The notes: a model not told the origin generated them from the sequence alone. A DNA stretch of 64,000 bases from Harmothoe impar (GCA_947462335.1 OX381707.1:82236610-82300609), one strand, 5' to 3'; shown: positions 24,121-37,701, numbered from the stretch's first letter. Program-made: numbers and translations.

Positions 24121-25830
24121 TGATGAGGATTTGATAGAGCAGAGTATCACTTAATAGCTCATCTATACATAGAGATAACCAGTCAATGAATACTCTACAT
24201 ATCCCATATCTTTATCAGCATGTTTTTGTGCTACGACCAGACACGTAAAGCAACGCTATTCATCCTCCAATAAATTGGCAAACATTTGACCTAACAGTAG
24301 CTGGAAGGAATTGAGAAGTAAACCTTGTCCTGTGACTGTAGCTAATGGGGTGTGTTAGATTTCTGTTAGGTCTCAGATCTGTTAGATATCACTAACAAGA
24401 TGAGCACATGACATGCACTGACAGTCCTAAAAGTAGCCGACAGTAACACAGTGTGAAGGAACTGAAATAAAGAATTATCAAGGCTATGAGTATTTGCAAG
24501 GGTCTTTTCAGGTGTAAGCCTGGTCAACTTTCACTCACTAATTTCAGCCCCAGTGTCATTAGTGTTATAGCTACACTGACATTAGATCTGGAATAAGAGC
24601 TGAGACATTGGTACTGTGTCTTGATGCAGTTTTCCAGCCTATAGTCTCCTTCACTAATGACCTTGTGCATTTGAGTCAATTACCACCCAACTTACCATGA
24701 ACAGATGTAATTTTCCAAATAATGTTAGTGTGTGGTAAGCTTTCAAATATATACATGGCCAGTAAGTGGTGATTACATGGAGTGGGATTAATTTTCTTTT
24801 TCAATTCCAGGCATGTGGACGTTAAGTTTAATACATATGAAGGTTAGAGTAATGTCAATCTGACACAGTTAAGGAGGTTTCGGGGTCAGTATATAGAACA
24901 AACTACAGTCTGGTCAATGTGAGAGAAGGATGATCAGGAAATGAACGTTATTCTTTAGGACTGGAGACAATTGGAGGTTTGGGATTGCTAAGGAGGTTAT
25001 GAAGGGTTGGTGGGGGGCTAGTGAGGGAAAGATGGGTGAATCACTGAACTGCTAATGTAGGCAGAGAAAGATTGGAGTTACGATTGGGATATGAGACTAG
25101 AGTGAGACTAGAGGGGACTTAGGGTAGATGGACAGTAAAGGGGAAGGGAGAAAAGAATACTGGAATTGAGAATTACAAGGGTCCTTCCTTTGAACAACTT
25201 TCCCTCGATATCCTGATTCCACAGACGGGGATCAAATGAACTCTTCTTCAATGACCTTCTCAAATTGATATGTGCCATATGACATCTAATAAGGTTCAAT
25301 CTTAGATGCGTAAAATCTCTTGTTTGTTTTTACAGAAACTGGGTTTAGACAGTTGCTAGGATTAGGACACAAATAGGAGAAGCAACCTTTCAATATACTA
25401 AAACTGCTGAATCAGGTTAGATTACTGTTCACTTAAATGGCCATTTGCTTAGTCTAATTGTAAAAATTGATGCAGGAAATGGATAATGACTGATTGCTGG
25501 ACGGCCCTACTACTTGCTGCATAGGCATCTTTTTATCTGAACTAATTTGTGTACTCAGGTTTCTCTAACCGATGACAGATTTAACATATATATACTGCAA
25601 TCTGAGTTTTGCATTGAAAAAACAATGACAATAGAGATTTGTATGTTCCCCAGCAAGTAACTGCTGAAACTGTGATATTCTCTCATGATATGGGATCAAA
25701 ATGCTGCATTAACGAGGCAGCGGTTGTTAATGCCAGGTGTGTAAATTATTCATACACACTATTTCTTATCAACTTTAATCCCAACATTCAAATTTCCCTA
25801 GAGTCAGTAAATGTGACGGACTGATGTGTC
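24121..25830. other. Non-genic stretch
   Basis: No RNA gene, MITE or believable exon is visible. The purine-rich stretch at 24960-25140 is low-complexity. Confidence 0.4.
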
Positions 25831-25960
25831 TTAACCCTTTAAGGATGGCATCATGCCTTCATGCATCATGCCTATGGTCATCATGATGCATGAATGCAGC
25901 ATTGGCAAGTGTCTCCCCAGTGCAATCAAGCATCAAACCAACCCTAGGGAGTTGATACAC
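25831..25960. mobile_element. Truncated TTAA MITE
   Basis: Has an intact left end (TTAACCCTTTAAGGATGG) and the family's CATGATGCATGAATGCAGC interior, but no matching right terminus. A G tract near 25998 and a C tract near 26150 follow. Confidence 0.55.
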
Positions 25961-26808
25961 TTGAGTGCTGGGGGAAGGGGCAGAAGATTCTTGAGTGGGG
26001 GGGGGGGGGGATAAATTATTCTGGTCCCCCCCAAAAGTGTAGTATCTAAATATTTTCATTCCCAAGACAGGTTCAAATTGTACGACGCTGACCCCTTTAA
26101 GCTATACAACGCGTGGGCATTAAAAGGGGTGATTTATTTTGGCTAACCCCCCCCCCCCCCAACCTCTCAAGAGAGATCAAATTTGTTTTCCTAATCCACC
26201 ATCCCTTTGAAAATGAGCAGTCCCCAAATAAATATCTCAATGTAATTTACAGAGCTGCATGGGCGTCCTAAGTTTATTTGGTCTGACAGTGACTTGAGTT
26301 TCATGTAATTAAATTGAAGTCTAGAGTCGCATTTCAAAGGTATTACAGTCAATACTCACTACCTCAAACACTAAGGATCCCTCACTTCCTCAGACAGCTG
26401 CCTGGCAGCTTCCCTTATCTGGTCTATTATATTTGATTTAATTTCTGTGATAATTAGTTTCATCAGACATTCTTTTTTGCATTTTTCAAATTTGAGAAAG
26501 TAAGGGTCGACTGTATACCAATCTATAGGCCCAGCATTATTTGACCAATGGTTAACTAACTAAGTTAAATTTTTAGATGGATTCTGGCTACACACAGTAT
26601 GCTGGCTGTTAGATAATATTCAAAGCCAAGACAATCTTAAACCCTGATTAGATGTTGTATAGTTAATACTCATCTAGTGTTCAGAACGTACTCCTTGTTG
26701 GACATTAACTTGATGAGGGCATACACATGAGCACATCGCAACCCCTACCTGCCTGACAATTTTTCATATTGATAGTAAGTATTAATTTACTGAGAACTGT
26801 TAGTCTTC

Positions 26809-27052
26809 TTACCTATTTAAGGACGGAATGATGCCTTCATGCATTATGCCCTCAGTCTTCATGATGCATGAATGCAGCTCTAGCGAGTAACTCACCAGTG
26901 TTGCATTCAAGCATCATGCCGAGCCTCTGAGACAGTCCCATGGGGCGACATGATGCACCAATGTAGGTCCAGCGAATTACTCACTGGGGCTGCATTGTTG
27001 TATCATGACGAAAAATGTCATCTTTTAGTAACATCTGTACGTACAGGGTTAA
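26809..27052. mobile_element. TTAA MITE, about 244 bp
   Basis: Left end TTACCTATTTAAGGACGG is mutated; right end GTACAGGGTTAA. The interior contains the CATGATGC and GCAGCTCTAGCGAGTAACTC family words. The 91-codon frame running through it is not credible. Confidence 0.6.
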
Positions 27053-27298
27053 GGATGAAGCATGGCTGCTTCCCAATATATCCCACACATTACCAGCACC
27101 TCTGGATGCTAATTAAATTAGATCTGGGCAAGCAGCTGAGATTAATGACTACGGGAAATAAGGTTTACTTTCCTCCCCTCGTTCGCCATGTCATTATGCA
27201 CATCACTTCTCAAATTGTCATTTAAGCAGATGTAACTCATGATAACATATATATACATATAATACTCATGGCTGGTTGGTTGATATGCCTAGATAATT

Positions 27299-27300
<2 letters not shown>

Positions 27301-27378
<78 letters not shown>

Positions 27379-27380
27379 GT
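27301..27380. repeat. (AT)n microsatellite
   Basis: About 80 bp of nearly pure AT dinucleotides with a few A-run and G interruptions. Confidence 0.85.
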
Positions 27381-28229
27381 TCTCTCTCTAGGAGCCTTAT
27401 AACAGCCTATCCAGAAACATGCACCATCATTTGGGCGAACCCAGTTGCTGGGAACTTTTATGAACCTTGATCACACTATTCATGTTCCCAAAATGGCTGC
27501 CCTACAGCAGTTCCGCATTACGTCACAATATGTCAGCCTGACCAAAAACAGAACTGGCAGATACAAATGATTCTACTCTCAGTCTAAATGACGATGTGTC
27601 ATATCTGATTATGGTTCAATTGAATGTTTAAAAAACGTAGAAAACTTGTAGAGTCAGCAGTAATATGAGGTGAGAAACCCTTGAAAACTGTCCTTGCAGA
27701 AACGAACAGATTTGACAGGATGTATAAAATGCATGAAAGGTATGTACTAGCTTAGTGTAGATACTAATTACAAACTATCTTTTAATAAATATTAAATCAT
27801 ACAGGAACTCAAAAATACTCAGACCAATACCCAACACACTCGAATGGGTGTAGCCTGGAAAGTGGAAGTAGGCTGTTAACAGTATCAGGATGCTAATGAT
27901 CTTTCATGCCCATTGTCCTGTGCCGTTACTTACCAAAAACAACATATCCTCAAAATATAAGAATTACTAAATTGAAATTCCTCACCCTAGCTTCAAAATT
28001 AACTTTTAAATGAGTATTCCCAAAAAAACATGTATTATTTAGTAAGAGATACACTTGAAACAATCATAAAAAGGGGATTTTTCATCATAGCATTAATTTT
28101 CTAAAGAATAACAATAAGTATACAGGATTTGTTTAAGTTCTGTATTTGCCCGACATATTGACCTCGAAAGTCCCTGTATTTCGTTGAAACCCTTTATCTA
28201 GGTCAAGTTTAAGTTCAAGACGCCTGAAC

Positions 28230-28645
28230 CGCTGGCAAGTTGATCATGGACATTTTTACGATAGTTTTTTTGGCTGATGTGTCAAGTTTATTACCCTCAA
28301 CCGAATTGTCTGGGGGGTTAAGGCCTATTTTACCTCTTGTACGTCCAAATATAGGATCTTTTGTCTGGCCTGCGCTATGTTTCTTTCAATATAACTCCAT
28401 TTTTAAGCCAAAAACCAACACATAATTTTCGGGAAATATCCACCATCAACTCGCGCCCGGCAAATGTCAAGCCAAAATCAACCCGGGTACATTTTTAACG
28501 ATCCTTTTCTTCCCCGATCCATTAAGTTAAGAAGCCTCAACCAAATTTTCTGGGGGGCTAGGGCCTAATTCAGCTATTGTACGTGTAAATATAGGATGTT
28601 TTGTACAGCTTAGGCTTGGTTTTAAGCCAAAATATGGTATTTTAA
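28230..28645. repeat. Two-copy direct repeat
   Basis: 28240-28415 and 28488-28640 share CATTTTTACGAT/CATTTTTAACGATC, CAACC.AATT.TCTGGGGGG, TTGTACGT, AAATATAGGAT.TTTTGT and TTTTAAGCC in order. The 61-codon frame at 28240 is not conserved in the second copy. Confidence 0.5.
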
Positions 28646-28767
28646 CCCCCAAACAATGCCAATGAAAAAAAAAGGATATCGGCCCAATCTGAATGTGGGT
28701 CAACGATCAGCTGATCGCAGCGTGTTGTCCTTTTTCGTCTGAAAAACGACAACGACGAATTCGTCTC

Positions 28768-28839
28768 GGCAGTGGCCGGGAATCGAACCCGGGCCGCCGC
28801 GGGGCGAGGCGAGAGCCCTAACCACTAGAACATTTCAGG
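28768..28839 (-). tRNA. tRNA-Gly-like sequence (GCC), probably a repeat or pseudogene
   Basis: Minus-strand sequence has CTCGCC in the anticodon arm and a perfect T arm (CCGGG-TTCGATT-CCCGG) typical of tRNA-Gly, plus a TAGTGGTTAG A-box. The acceptor arms do not pair and the anticodon loop has an extra base, so a functional tRNA is unlikely. Nearby, TTTAGCTCAATAC is repeated three times (28901-28962). Confidence 0.5.
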
Positions 28840-28969
28840 GTGGCTGAGAATATGGAACGCAATAGGCGGAGTGATCCTTGCGCACGACCGGAAGTGAAGT
28901 TTTAGCTCAATACGGCGGTTTAGCTCAATACAGGGTTTGGTTATTAACTTTTAGCTCAATACGAGGCTC

Positions 28970-30592
28970 AGTGTTGTAGTCTACCCAACTTGATATTTCC
29001 TCAAACCATTTGAAAATAATTATCATTATTCACTTTGCAAAAAAAACCACTGGGGTTTATAGTCAGAGGCATATTCTATGATCATTCTATAATTGCCCTT
29101 GTACTGTTGGACGTTCATATCTCTACGCCCATTCATTGGTTCGGACAAACTAGACTCAACACCCATCCAACACACAGTATTTCAATTCCATATGTGACAT
29201 CAGCAAATATAATATTTTCAATTTCAGAAAAAAGCATCATCATTATTCTGAATCTAAGTTTCTAAATTCAATCATTAAGTTTTACAAAGTCTAGGAGTCC
29301 ATAGAACTTGGCTAATGTCTTTCACAGAATTACATTCTGGCTCTATTCCCAATTGCCAGTATCATCTATGTGTCTTATAGGATCTAGGGAGTACTCTTAA
29401 CTTAATTAGGACAGACAGACAACCAAAACATGGTCACTTAGTCCAGACATGTATCCATTAAGCCATTAGGCATTAATGTAGCCTGCTATGCACTCTGAAT
29501 TTCATGAAGAATAGAATATGAGAGATTCCTACATCTAGATTGACTAAGGTTTCTTATTTTGACATCTTCAATATATAAAAGCTCAAACACTGAAGGAAAG
29601 AAAAATGTCTCCTTATTTCTCCTATTTTGGAGAGGTAATAAACCTTGCAACCAAATATCACTAAGATTTAGATGCTTTTTAATTTTGAGGTAAAGCATAC
29701 TTTTCAGTGGTTAATTCCTGAAGATGAACAATAGCTTGAACTTAATCCACCCATACTGATAACACAGATAAACATGACAAACTCATCCTTTGTTTAAGTT
29801 GGTCATTTGCAGATTGGTAATTTATTTCAGTATTGAATGTTAATATTTACATGGAAGAATCATTGCAGTCATTGAAGAAGATAAAACATTCCTGTGAACC
29901 AATGATCGAAGGCAATGAAAGATGCTGCTTCATTAACAACCAACTGGTTTCCTGTATCACTTCTATTCACAGCCACACAATACAATTCACTATTGTGCTA
30001 CCTTACACCTGCCGGAACAATGGTTAATGAGAATGGGAGACCTTTAATTAGTAATTACCATTCCCCCTTCCAGTGTTTGACTTCAACCAGAAATCACAAT
30101 GAATGTCAATAGGTATTCTGATTATCTTTAAATGCTTTATGTTTGAAAATTGTTGGTGGGCGTGCCGTTACTTTGTCTGCATGAAACATATTTCATGAGG
30201 CATATTTTCTAACAGTATTGTCTTTATCCTCCTTTTCATCTCCACTCAGGACCAAGCTTTGACTGCAAGAAGCCCTTCTATTATGAGATGTAATTCCCAT
30301 CCCACCATTTTATTTTTTCTTTCTCAAGCATTTCTGCAATAAAAAAAAAAAAGGCCAAGGGGGGATGACAGAGGCTCTGACCCCCTCACCATCGCCATCA
30401 GATATCTATAAGAAGCCTCATGGTGCCTGGTGGGAGGTTTGTGTTGTGATGCCGGTAGTGAGACCAGAAGTGACAGGTGTCTGACATGTTGACTTGTACA
30501 TAACATAGCTGATACATCACAGACACAGGGAAGACTCTAATACAGAACAGAAAGACAACCAACATGCGGAGGTAAAATCAAGTAGCTATTAG
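28970..30592. other. Non-genic stretch, partly paralogous to 18.6-20.3 kb
   Basis: Segments 29320-29530 and 29540-29900 align in order with 18600-18800 and 20000-20300. Around 30380-30500, AAGCCTCATGGTGCCTGG is the reverse complement of landmarks at 23930 and 42825. No conserved ORF is seen. Confidence 0.45.
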
Positions 30593-30793
30593 TAGTATTA
30601 GTATGAAGGCCTGCCACTGTGGTGGTCCGGTCATCCAGGTGACCACGTGACCAAAAACTACATACAGCTAGTTCCCACAGTAAGCACCAGGCCGATACTA
30701 GTGACATCTACTGTCTACTGTGTAGTAGTGTTTGGTCACGTGGCCACCGGGATGACCGGACCACCACAGTGTCAGGCCTTTATACTAATACTA
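30593..30793. mobile_element. Foldback MITE, about 201 bp, with long arms
   Basis: Arms of about 65 bp: TAGTATTAGTATGAAGGCCTG...GTGACCA at the left and TGGTCACGTGG...CAGGCCTTTATACTAATACTA at the right. The centre is noncoding. Confidence 0.7.
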
Positions 30794-30936
30794 CGAACCC
30801 ACTGCAGATCATCTCCACCAGAACGCCCTGTTTAGGCATGTGGTCTAAAGAGAGCACAATGCCACGTGTAACTACCATACACAGGGGACAAAACTAACCT
30901 GCCTACATAACCCTGGTCTCCAGACCTATAGTGTGC

Positions 30937-30976
30937 AAAGTGGTACAGAGTGGTGCAGAGTGGTGCAGAGTGGAAC
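30937..30976. repeat. Four-unit ancestral form of the AAAGTGGTAC repeat
   Basis: AAAGTGGTAC, AGAGTGGTGC, AGAGTGGTGC and AGAGTGGAAC are followed by AAATAGGCTGGCAG. The same flank follows the 150-copy array at 59671. Confidence 0.8.
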
Positions 30977-31036
30977 AAATAGGCTGGCAGGGAACAGTGA
31001 GTGTCTTTACAGGACAGCACAGCAGCATCCTACAAC

Positions 31037-31175
31037 CAGGGGCCGATTTAGGGGGAGCGGACCCAGCGTGCGCCCCCCCTATTTTTCTGTACATTTTAAT
31101 GTGACAATTTCCAATACCCCCAGTACATTGCCTATTTCACGCCCTCCCTTTTCCAAAATCCTGGCTCCTCCCCTG
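31037..31175. mobile_element. hAT-like MITE, 139 bp, absent from the paralogous copy
   Basis: Begins CAGGGGCCGATTTAG and ends CTCCTCCCCTG, with CAGGGG/CCCCTG termini typical of hAT-type elements. ACAAC flanks both sides (31032-31036 and 31176-31180). Copy 2 (about 59726) has a single ACAAC and no insertion. The 5 bp repeat is shorter than the usual 8 bp hAT duplication. Confidence 0.6.
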
Positions 31176-31460
31176 ACAACAATAGCTGCTCCCCTCCATA
31201 TGGTGTCAGGCAATCTCCCCCCCCCCCCTTCCCCTTGGGGGGGGGACAATTCCAGGGGGGGGGGGCACCTAGAATCCCTCCACATAGAGACGACAGCCAC
31301 AAACCGGGCTTTGATGAGGTCTGTAGCATCTACTTCACTTTACTAGTCACCCTTTTTATCCATACGGTTCTACTACTTTGCCTACCCTACTATGGCTTTC
31401 AGTACCGTGACCTGGTGGTCATTAGCAGGACCCCTTAAAAGTGGCCATCGGCAGGACACC

Positions 31461-31689
31461 TTAACCATTTAAGGACGCATGTAAATGGTCGTCATAATGC
31501 ACCAACGCAGCCCTGGCAAGTAACTCGCCAGTGCTGCATGGAGCATTATGCCTATCCTTTGGGAGTGTCTTAACCCTGTAGGGTCAGCATGATGCTTGGA
31601 TGCAGCACTGGCGATTTACTTATAAGGGCTGTATTCATGCATCATGACGACCAAGGGCATGACACATTATGCTGTCCTTAAAGGGTTAA
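31461..31689. mobile_element. TTAA MITE in duplication copy 1
   Basis: TTAACCATTTAAGGACGC to GTCCTTAAAGGGTTAA. The same insertion is present in copy 2 at 60000-60229, so it predates the duplication. Confidence 0.75.
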
Positions 31690-34326
31690 AGGTGGCCATC
31701 AACAGGACCAGATGTAGCCTAAAGAGCCCAACAAGACAGACACATGCAGGTACCTTTTATACAGGGACAGCAGCCACAGACCTGAGTTAATGAGGTCTGT
31801 AGTATCTACTTTTTCCGTAATCACCCTTATTTCCCTGCTTCTACTACTCTGCCTGCACTACCCTGGTCTCTATCATCTGGACATAGTCAGCCTTAAAGGT
31901 GGCCACCAGCATGTCTGGATGTTGTCCCAAATGCACAGTACACAGACACATGCCACATGTAGGTCCCTCAATATAGGGACGACAGCCACAAACCGAGTCT
32001 GATCAGGTTTGTAGTAATGTACTGAGGCCTCCATTCTATTCCGTATGTGGTTACTTCATTCTATTATTCTGTCACTGTATAGTCTGCCACTGTATAAGGC
32101 CAGACATTTTGTGCTATAGATCTAGGTCTGGCAGTCCGATTAACATGTAGGATATTTCTAAATGTAGGTCTATATCATGACATTACAATGTGATCATTTC
32201 TAAATTGATTACCCAAATAGGCTCTCCCGGAAATCCATTCTAGTGCAGAGTGTTTCTAGAGAGTTATCAATTACTACTGCCATTATGTGGGCCTGCACAG
32301 GCAGCAACACACTCCCTAGTTCCTACTTACTCCTTCATATAAAATGACTAGCAAAAATGCACAAATCCTTGCAGATATTACACATTATGCAGGTTGCAAC
32401 CATTGCTTTCCATTGGTATGCGAACCTTTGTTTTTATTTGAATTAATTAGACATAAAATAACTATCACTGAGAAGTGAATGGCTAATAGCTGAATGTCTG
32501 TGCGGTGGCAGGGCGGCCTGAACGGCCTACAGGATGTCCAAATGATGACTCGCAGCTGTTACACATCAGGGTACAAACTGGCACATAACTGCCACCCAGT
32601 GTCAAAGGACTATCTATATATCATGAGCCATTATTGGTACAAGGGAGCAGAGTGGTCTAACATGTAAGAGGATGGGCACATCAATCGAGGAAGAAAATGC
32701 AGATTTTTCTTCTTTTTACAGAACCTGTTTTTTATTAAATGAATTCATTTAGATATCCTTGTTGTATTTGGAGCCTTGTTACCTTATTAGAGAGTTTAAC
32801 ACGTTTCTGAGATAAGGATAAGGATAGAAGGATAAGCCGGAATTGAAAGCTGTAACCCTTTCTGTACTTTTGATTGGCTATATAATGCAATGTAGCAGGC
32901 CCTGTATGTCACATATAATAGGATCATTATTCTTATCTACAACCAACTATACACATTCATCTATCCCATCGCCATGCCTGGCATAGATAGCATTTTACGA
33001 ACTGTCAGCACTATTAAAGGTTTCAACTTCACCAGGAGACATATCGCAGGGTGGATGTGCATGGCAAAATGGCAAATTCTACTGTTCATAGGTAGCCAAA
33101 GGTAAAAAATCCTAACAAGAATGAACATATTGACGAAAAATAAGGGAACTCCATCAACCTCCACATAGTTAATGTGAAAGACTAGGTAAATAAGTTAGTC
33201 AATTAGTCTTGAAGATATAGAATGTTTAGAATTTGGTCTTGTAGGCATGAAAACTCTCACTTTTTCACTGTACAAAAGCTGTTTCTGAGGACACTGGCAA
33301 TGCAAAGTTTCTCTCACTCAAGTGAGTTTGGAGTGAGAGCTAAATCTTTGGCATTCATAAATATTTCCCAGGTGTTGTTGCTTGTCTGTCTGTGTTTTGA
33401 GCTGGTAAGCACCAAACGTCTGCCAGAGAGTGATGCCGTCACCCTGAAGACTACTCTGGCAGAGATATGTGATGGCATTGTGTCTCTTACTTCAGTCAGC
33501 TGGGAGTGATAGCATCCAGCCTGAGGACCTACTCACAGTCCAGGCACAAACCCCACAATTAGCTCATCACAACCAGCACTAATTGTCACGGTTAAGAGCT
33601 GGTTCTGTGCTCTGATTCTGAGTCTGGGTTTCAGAGTGGGAGCTGCTCATTTCCACTGTTGTTAGTCACTACATCGAGAACTAATTATTTCTCCAACCCC
33701 TCTTATCCTACTATAGTCATCTACTTCAGAACTGTCTTTCTGTAATACTAATTGAATTAGGGAATTAGGGGATGGTGGAGAGATGGTAACCATACTAACT
33801 AAAACTTTTTATCCTATTGTTTTACTTGTAATTCATCCTTCATTTTTTCAGTTGACAATGCAGAAGAGGAGCAGCTTAAACCACCACTCCTGGGAGATCT
33901 ACTGATTCTCTAAACATCAGGAAGGACGGACAATAATGTCATCTCTCATTCTATATAATTATGTCAGGACAACTATGTTCTGTTGAAACAATGTCCTCCA
34001 ACCAGTCCACATGATCAATTACAGCGAAAGGACCAAAATATTATTTTCTATATCTCATTCATGAGCTGATTATCTATTCAAGAATATGAGATTTGAAAGT
34101 CCTTGATGCAGTAGCTTAGTATCATCTCCTTCTTCAGGTCTAAATGAACTCTGAATCTAACTTTAACATTAGAAATACTTAGAGATCCATTGCTGCTCTG
34201 ATCTTTTTTTCCAGCCACATGTTCTCGGGAATTGTCCAATGGACAACATTGAGATATCCAAACAGCGGCGTAGACATGGCTCATTGTAATGAAATAATCA
34301 CATTCTCATATTCAGCCATTCTACAT

Positions 34327-37300
34327 GGGCCATTCCACAGTATTTCAACAAGTGGTCCCCACATGACCCCCTCAGATCCTAATAATTTTCCACCTACATG
34401 AAGATGTATGTAGTTCATGACCACATGCAAAATTGTAGCTTCCAACTCCCGTAACTTTCCGAGATTTTGGCCGCTGAATATGAGGGGGTTTGGCCCTCAG
34501 TTTTCAAAATCCCAATTTGGTGTCATCTTCAAAGTACAATATTTTCAAGATGCAATGAGCTAGAGGTCTGGTATTGCTTGAGCTGTCTCACACATTCATA
34601 GCCTCTCGGGAAAGGCCAATATTCGGAGGTTTTGATAAAGGCTTATACTTGAACAATGAGCATAAAAGGTGGTAAATTTTCCTGTTTGAACTGAAATTTG
34701 AAAAGGTTTTAAAATTCATAGCATCCAAACCGTTACTTTAAATGCCCTTGAAAATTGGCTTCCAAATGTCAATGAAGGTCTCAACATGAAAATCAAAGAT
34801 GCAGTATCTTCCATGATGTGCAAATCCAATATGGCCGCCTCAAAAAGGGCAAAAATAGATTTTTGCCACTTTTCAATGCCCGATTTTGGTAGGAGGGATA
34901 AATAGTACCAGCTAATGCTCTTCACCAATCAAAAGGCCATTATGTGCCTCAAGTCGGATAGCAATATGGTATTGGTCCTATGTCTCCTTCTGGTGAAAAT
35001 CAGGGGACGGAAAATGGTAAAAATGGTATTTTCCTATGATTTGTAGTTTTCATAATTCTCTTAGCAATGGTAAAATATACAAAGATAAAGCATAGTTTAA
35101 ATCAGGTGAAAGTAACTGATGCCCCCTAAATCATGGTACCAAACTTGTTTCAGTGCTTTGGTTCTTTCCATTGAAATATAGCATGTCAATATTAGTAAAA
35201 AAACAACAGAATAAGCAAAAAAAAACAAGAATCTCTTCTATTCTTTATTTTAACTTTATTTTGTGTAAAGTAGGAGGACAACAACATGTTATATATAGCA
35301 GAAAGGTATATCAATTAATTTAAATCTATGCATACATAGGCTATTCTAAACCCCGGTTTGGTACTCAAATCCCTTCGATTTCAATTTGGCAAGGGGCTAT
35401 GACACATATATGTCAAATGCATTGTTTTTAGATTGCATGTATCTGATTTGGCATTATTGAGAGTGAATAAACATGAAAGAGCTTAGGACTTTGGTAACAT
35501 GTATCTGCTTCTTTAGGTAATTAGTATGGAGATCAAATCCTCAATTCTAATGGGTCATGGTGGACAGCAAACTTAAAGTGACATGGTCCGATTTTTCCCA
35601 TATTCCTACTGAAATGTGTTCCACATATTTGAAGAATGGAGTGCATTACAAATGCCCTCTCTGGGAAATTATACCTTAAATAGGATGTCCCATGCTGGTG
35701 CAGGTATAATCTTTACAGTGTATTTTCAATGAGTGCAATCATAGCGTGCACTCTAAAAGTATATAATGGAGCCTAAATCTGATAGTTGGTTGAATTCTAA
35801 GCTGAATCATATTGAATTAGATTAAATGAAATAGGTGGTACATTAAGTATGGCCAAATGGAACATTTCGGTTTATTTTTAACAGGATGGATTTTTGAGTG
35901 CCAATTATCGGACCATGTCACTTTCACTGCTCCCACCCTGATGGAAATCCAAATTTGCTTTACATAGTCTATAACACATTGTAAGGGCTTACTTGATAGA
36001 GAAGGATTGTTCAGGGTTAAATAAACTCAACCTTTTGACTCATTTTAATACAATAGTTATCTCAGGGAATCCCAAATCATCTTAATGTGATGAATGAGAG
36101 ATATATTGTAACTGACTTGGCCAAATCTAAATGGACAAAGTCATGTACCAAACCAGCTTCTAAATTATATTTATGGTACATTGTATTGTTCTCTACCAAA
36201 ACAAACATGTTATGGTCTTATCAGGTGACAGCTAACCAGGAATTCCTGGTCGGGGCTGTATACAGAACCGTAGTGCTATTTGGTATACACTCACAGACAT
36301 GATGTCACCCCGTAGTGTTATACTGAGATGCATGAGTCAATGTATACACAACTTAAATGAAAACGGATTAGTAATCTGTCATACAAATTAGTGGAATAAT
36401 ATAGGATAACAGATAGATATCCCTTCTAAAGGTCTGTGGATGCACCCGGTTGGTGTTGTGTTGCATTAAGGAGAAAAGAGTGGTTAAAGTATCACTGCCC
36501 AGGACCCCTCCCCCCCCCCATCCTCTGCCATCTATTACACATAGGCCTACTACCAGATGTCGTTAGGTGGGTGCATAAGCGTCCAGCCCCCCCCTCCCCA
36601 CCCACACCTAGCTTTCACACTCAGCAGCCCTGTATATGTGAGGGAGGAGGGGGAGCGGGGGGGGGGGGGGTCAGAGCGTCGCGCTATAGTGCTACGTTAT
36701 ATGAACAGACGGTGTACACCCTAATGTGGCCGTGGACCATACCTGCTTATAACCTCTTTTTTACTCCAAAGAAGTTAAGAGTAACACAAGTTTGCTGTTT
36801 TCTTCGAAATATTTCTGTATTTTCCTCAATTTAACAGTGTTTATTTCAATGGAAAGAACCAAAGCATTTAAACAAGTTTGGTACCATGATTTAGTGGCCT
36901 CAGTTACTTTCATCTGATATAAACTATGCTTTGATTTTGTATATTTGATTTTTTTAAGAGAATTATGAAAAATACAAAACCATTGGAAAACACCATTTTT
37001 ACCATTTTCCGTCCTCCGATTTTCACCAGAAGGAGACATAGGACCAACACCATATTGCTATCAGACTTAAGGCACATAATGGCCTTTTGATTGGTGAAGA
37101 GCATTAGCTGGTACTATTTATCCCTCCTACCAAAATCAGGCATTGAAAAGTGGCAAAAATCTATTTTTGCCCTTTTTGAGGCGGCCATATTGGATTTGCA
37201 TATCATGGCAGACACTGCATCTTTAATTTTCATGTTGAGACCTTCATTGACATTTGGGAGCCAAATTTCTAGGGCATTTAAAGTAACGGTTTTTATGCTA

Positions 37301-37701
37301 TGAATTTTCAAACCTTTTCAAATTTCAGTTCAAACAGGAAAGTTTACCACCTTTTATGCTCATTGTTCAAGTATAAGCCTTTATCAAAACCTCCGAATAT
37401 TGGCATTTCCTGAGAGTCTATGAATGTGTGAGACAGCTCAAGCAATACCAGACCTCTAGCTCATTGCATCTTGAAAATATTGTACTTTGAAGATGACACC
37501 AAATTGGGATTTTGAAAACTGAGGGCCAAACCCCTTCATGTTCAGCGGCCAAAATCTCAGAAAGTTACGGGAGTTGGAAGCTACAATTTTGCATGTGGTC
37601 ATGAACTACATACATCTTCATGTAGGTGGAAAATTATTAGGATCTGAGGGGGTCATGTGGGGAAAGTTCCTCAAATCTGTCTATATACGGCGGAATGGCC
37701 C
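34327..37701. mobile_element. 3.38 kb foldback element with roughly 0.86 kb inverted arms
   Basis: The outer 10 bp are GGGCCATTCC and GGAATGGCCC. After a short divergent stretch the arms (about 34360-35185 and 36845-37660) are inverted copies of each other. ACAT flanks both sides (34323-34326 and 37702-37705), and the paralogue has the empty site with a single ACAT at 63066-63069. The 1.65 kb interior has no credible transposase, so the element is non-autonomous. The two 70-codon frames in the arms (34716-34928 on minus, 37091-37303 on plus) match only because of the inversion. Confidence 0.8.
35575..35924. mobile_element. MITE nested in the 3.38 kb foldback element, 350 bp
   Basis: Perfect 18 bp ends AAAGTGACATGGTCCGAT and ATCGGACCATGTCACTTT. 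The interior is AT-rich and noncoding. Confidence 0.65.

Larger units (their letters stand above)
30905..34326. repeat. Segmental duplication, copy 1, left part
   Basis: Closely matches 58150-63069 in order, roughly 90% identical by eye over long runs. It contains a four-unit version of the 10 bp repeat (30937-30976), a TTAA MITE (31461-31689) shared with copy 2, and a unique stretch at about 32110-32510. It lacks about 460 bp present in copy 2 (62205-62665). ORFs in this block are not conserved in copy 2, so the block is treated as noncoding. Confidence 0.8.

Noticed and set aside
33222..33509. 95-codon frame with a hydrophobic segment
   Set aside because: The closely related copy at about 61500-61820 does not preserve the frame.
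34716..37303. A 70-residue frame present twice and apparently conserved
   Set aside because: The two copies lie in the inverted arms of one foldback element, so the similarity is DNA duplication, not protein conservation.
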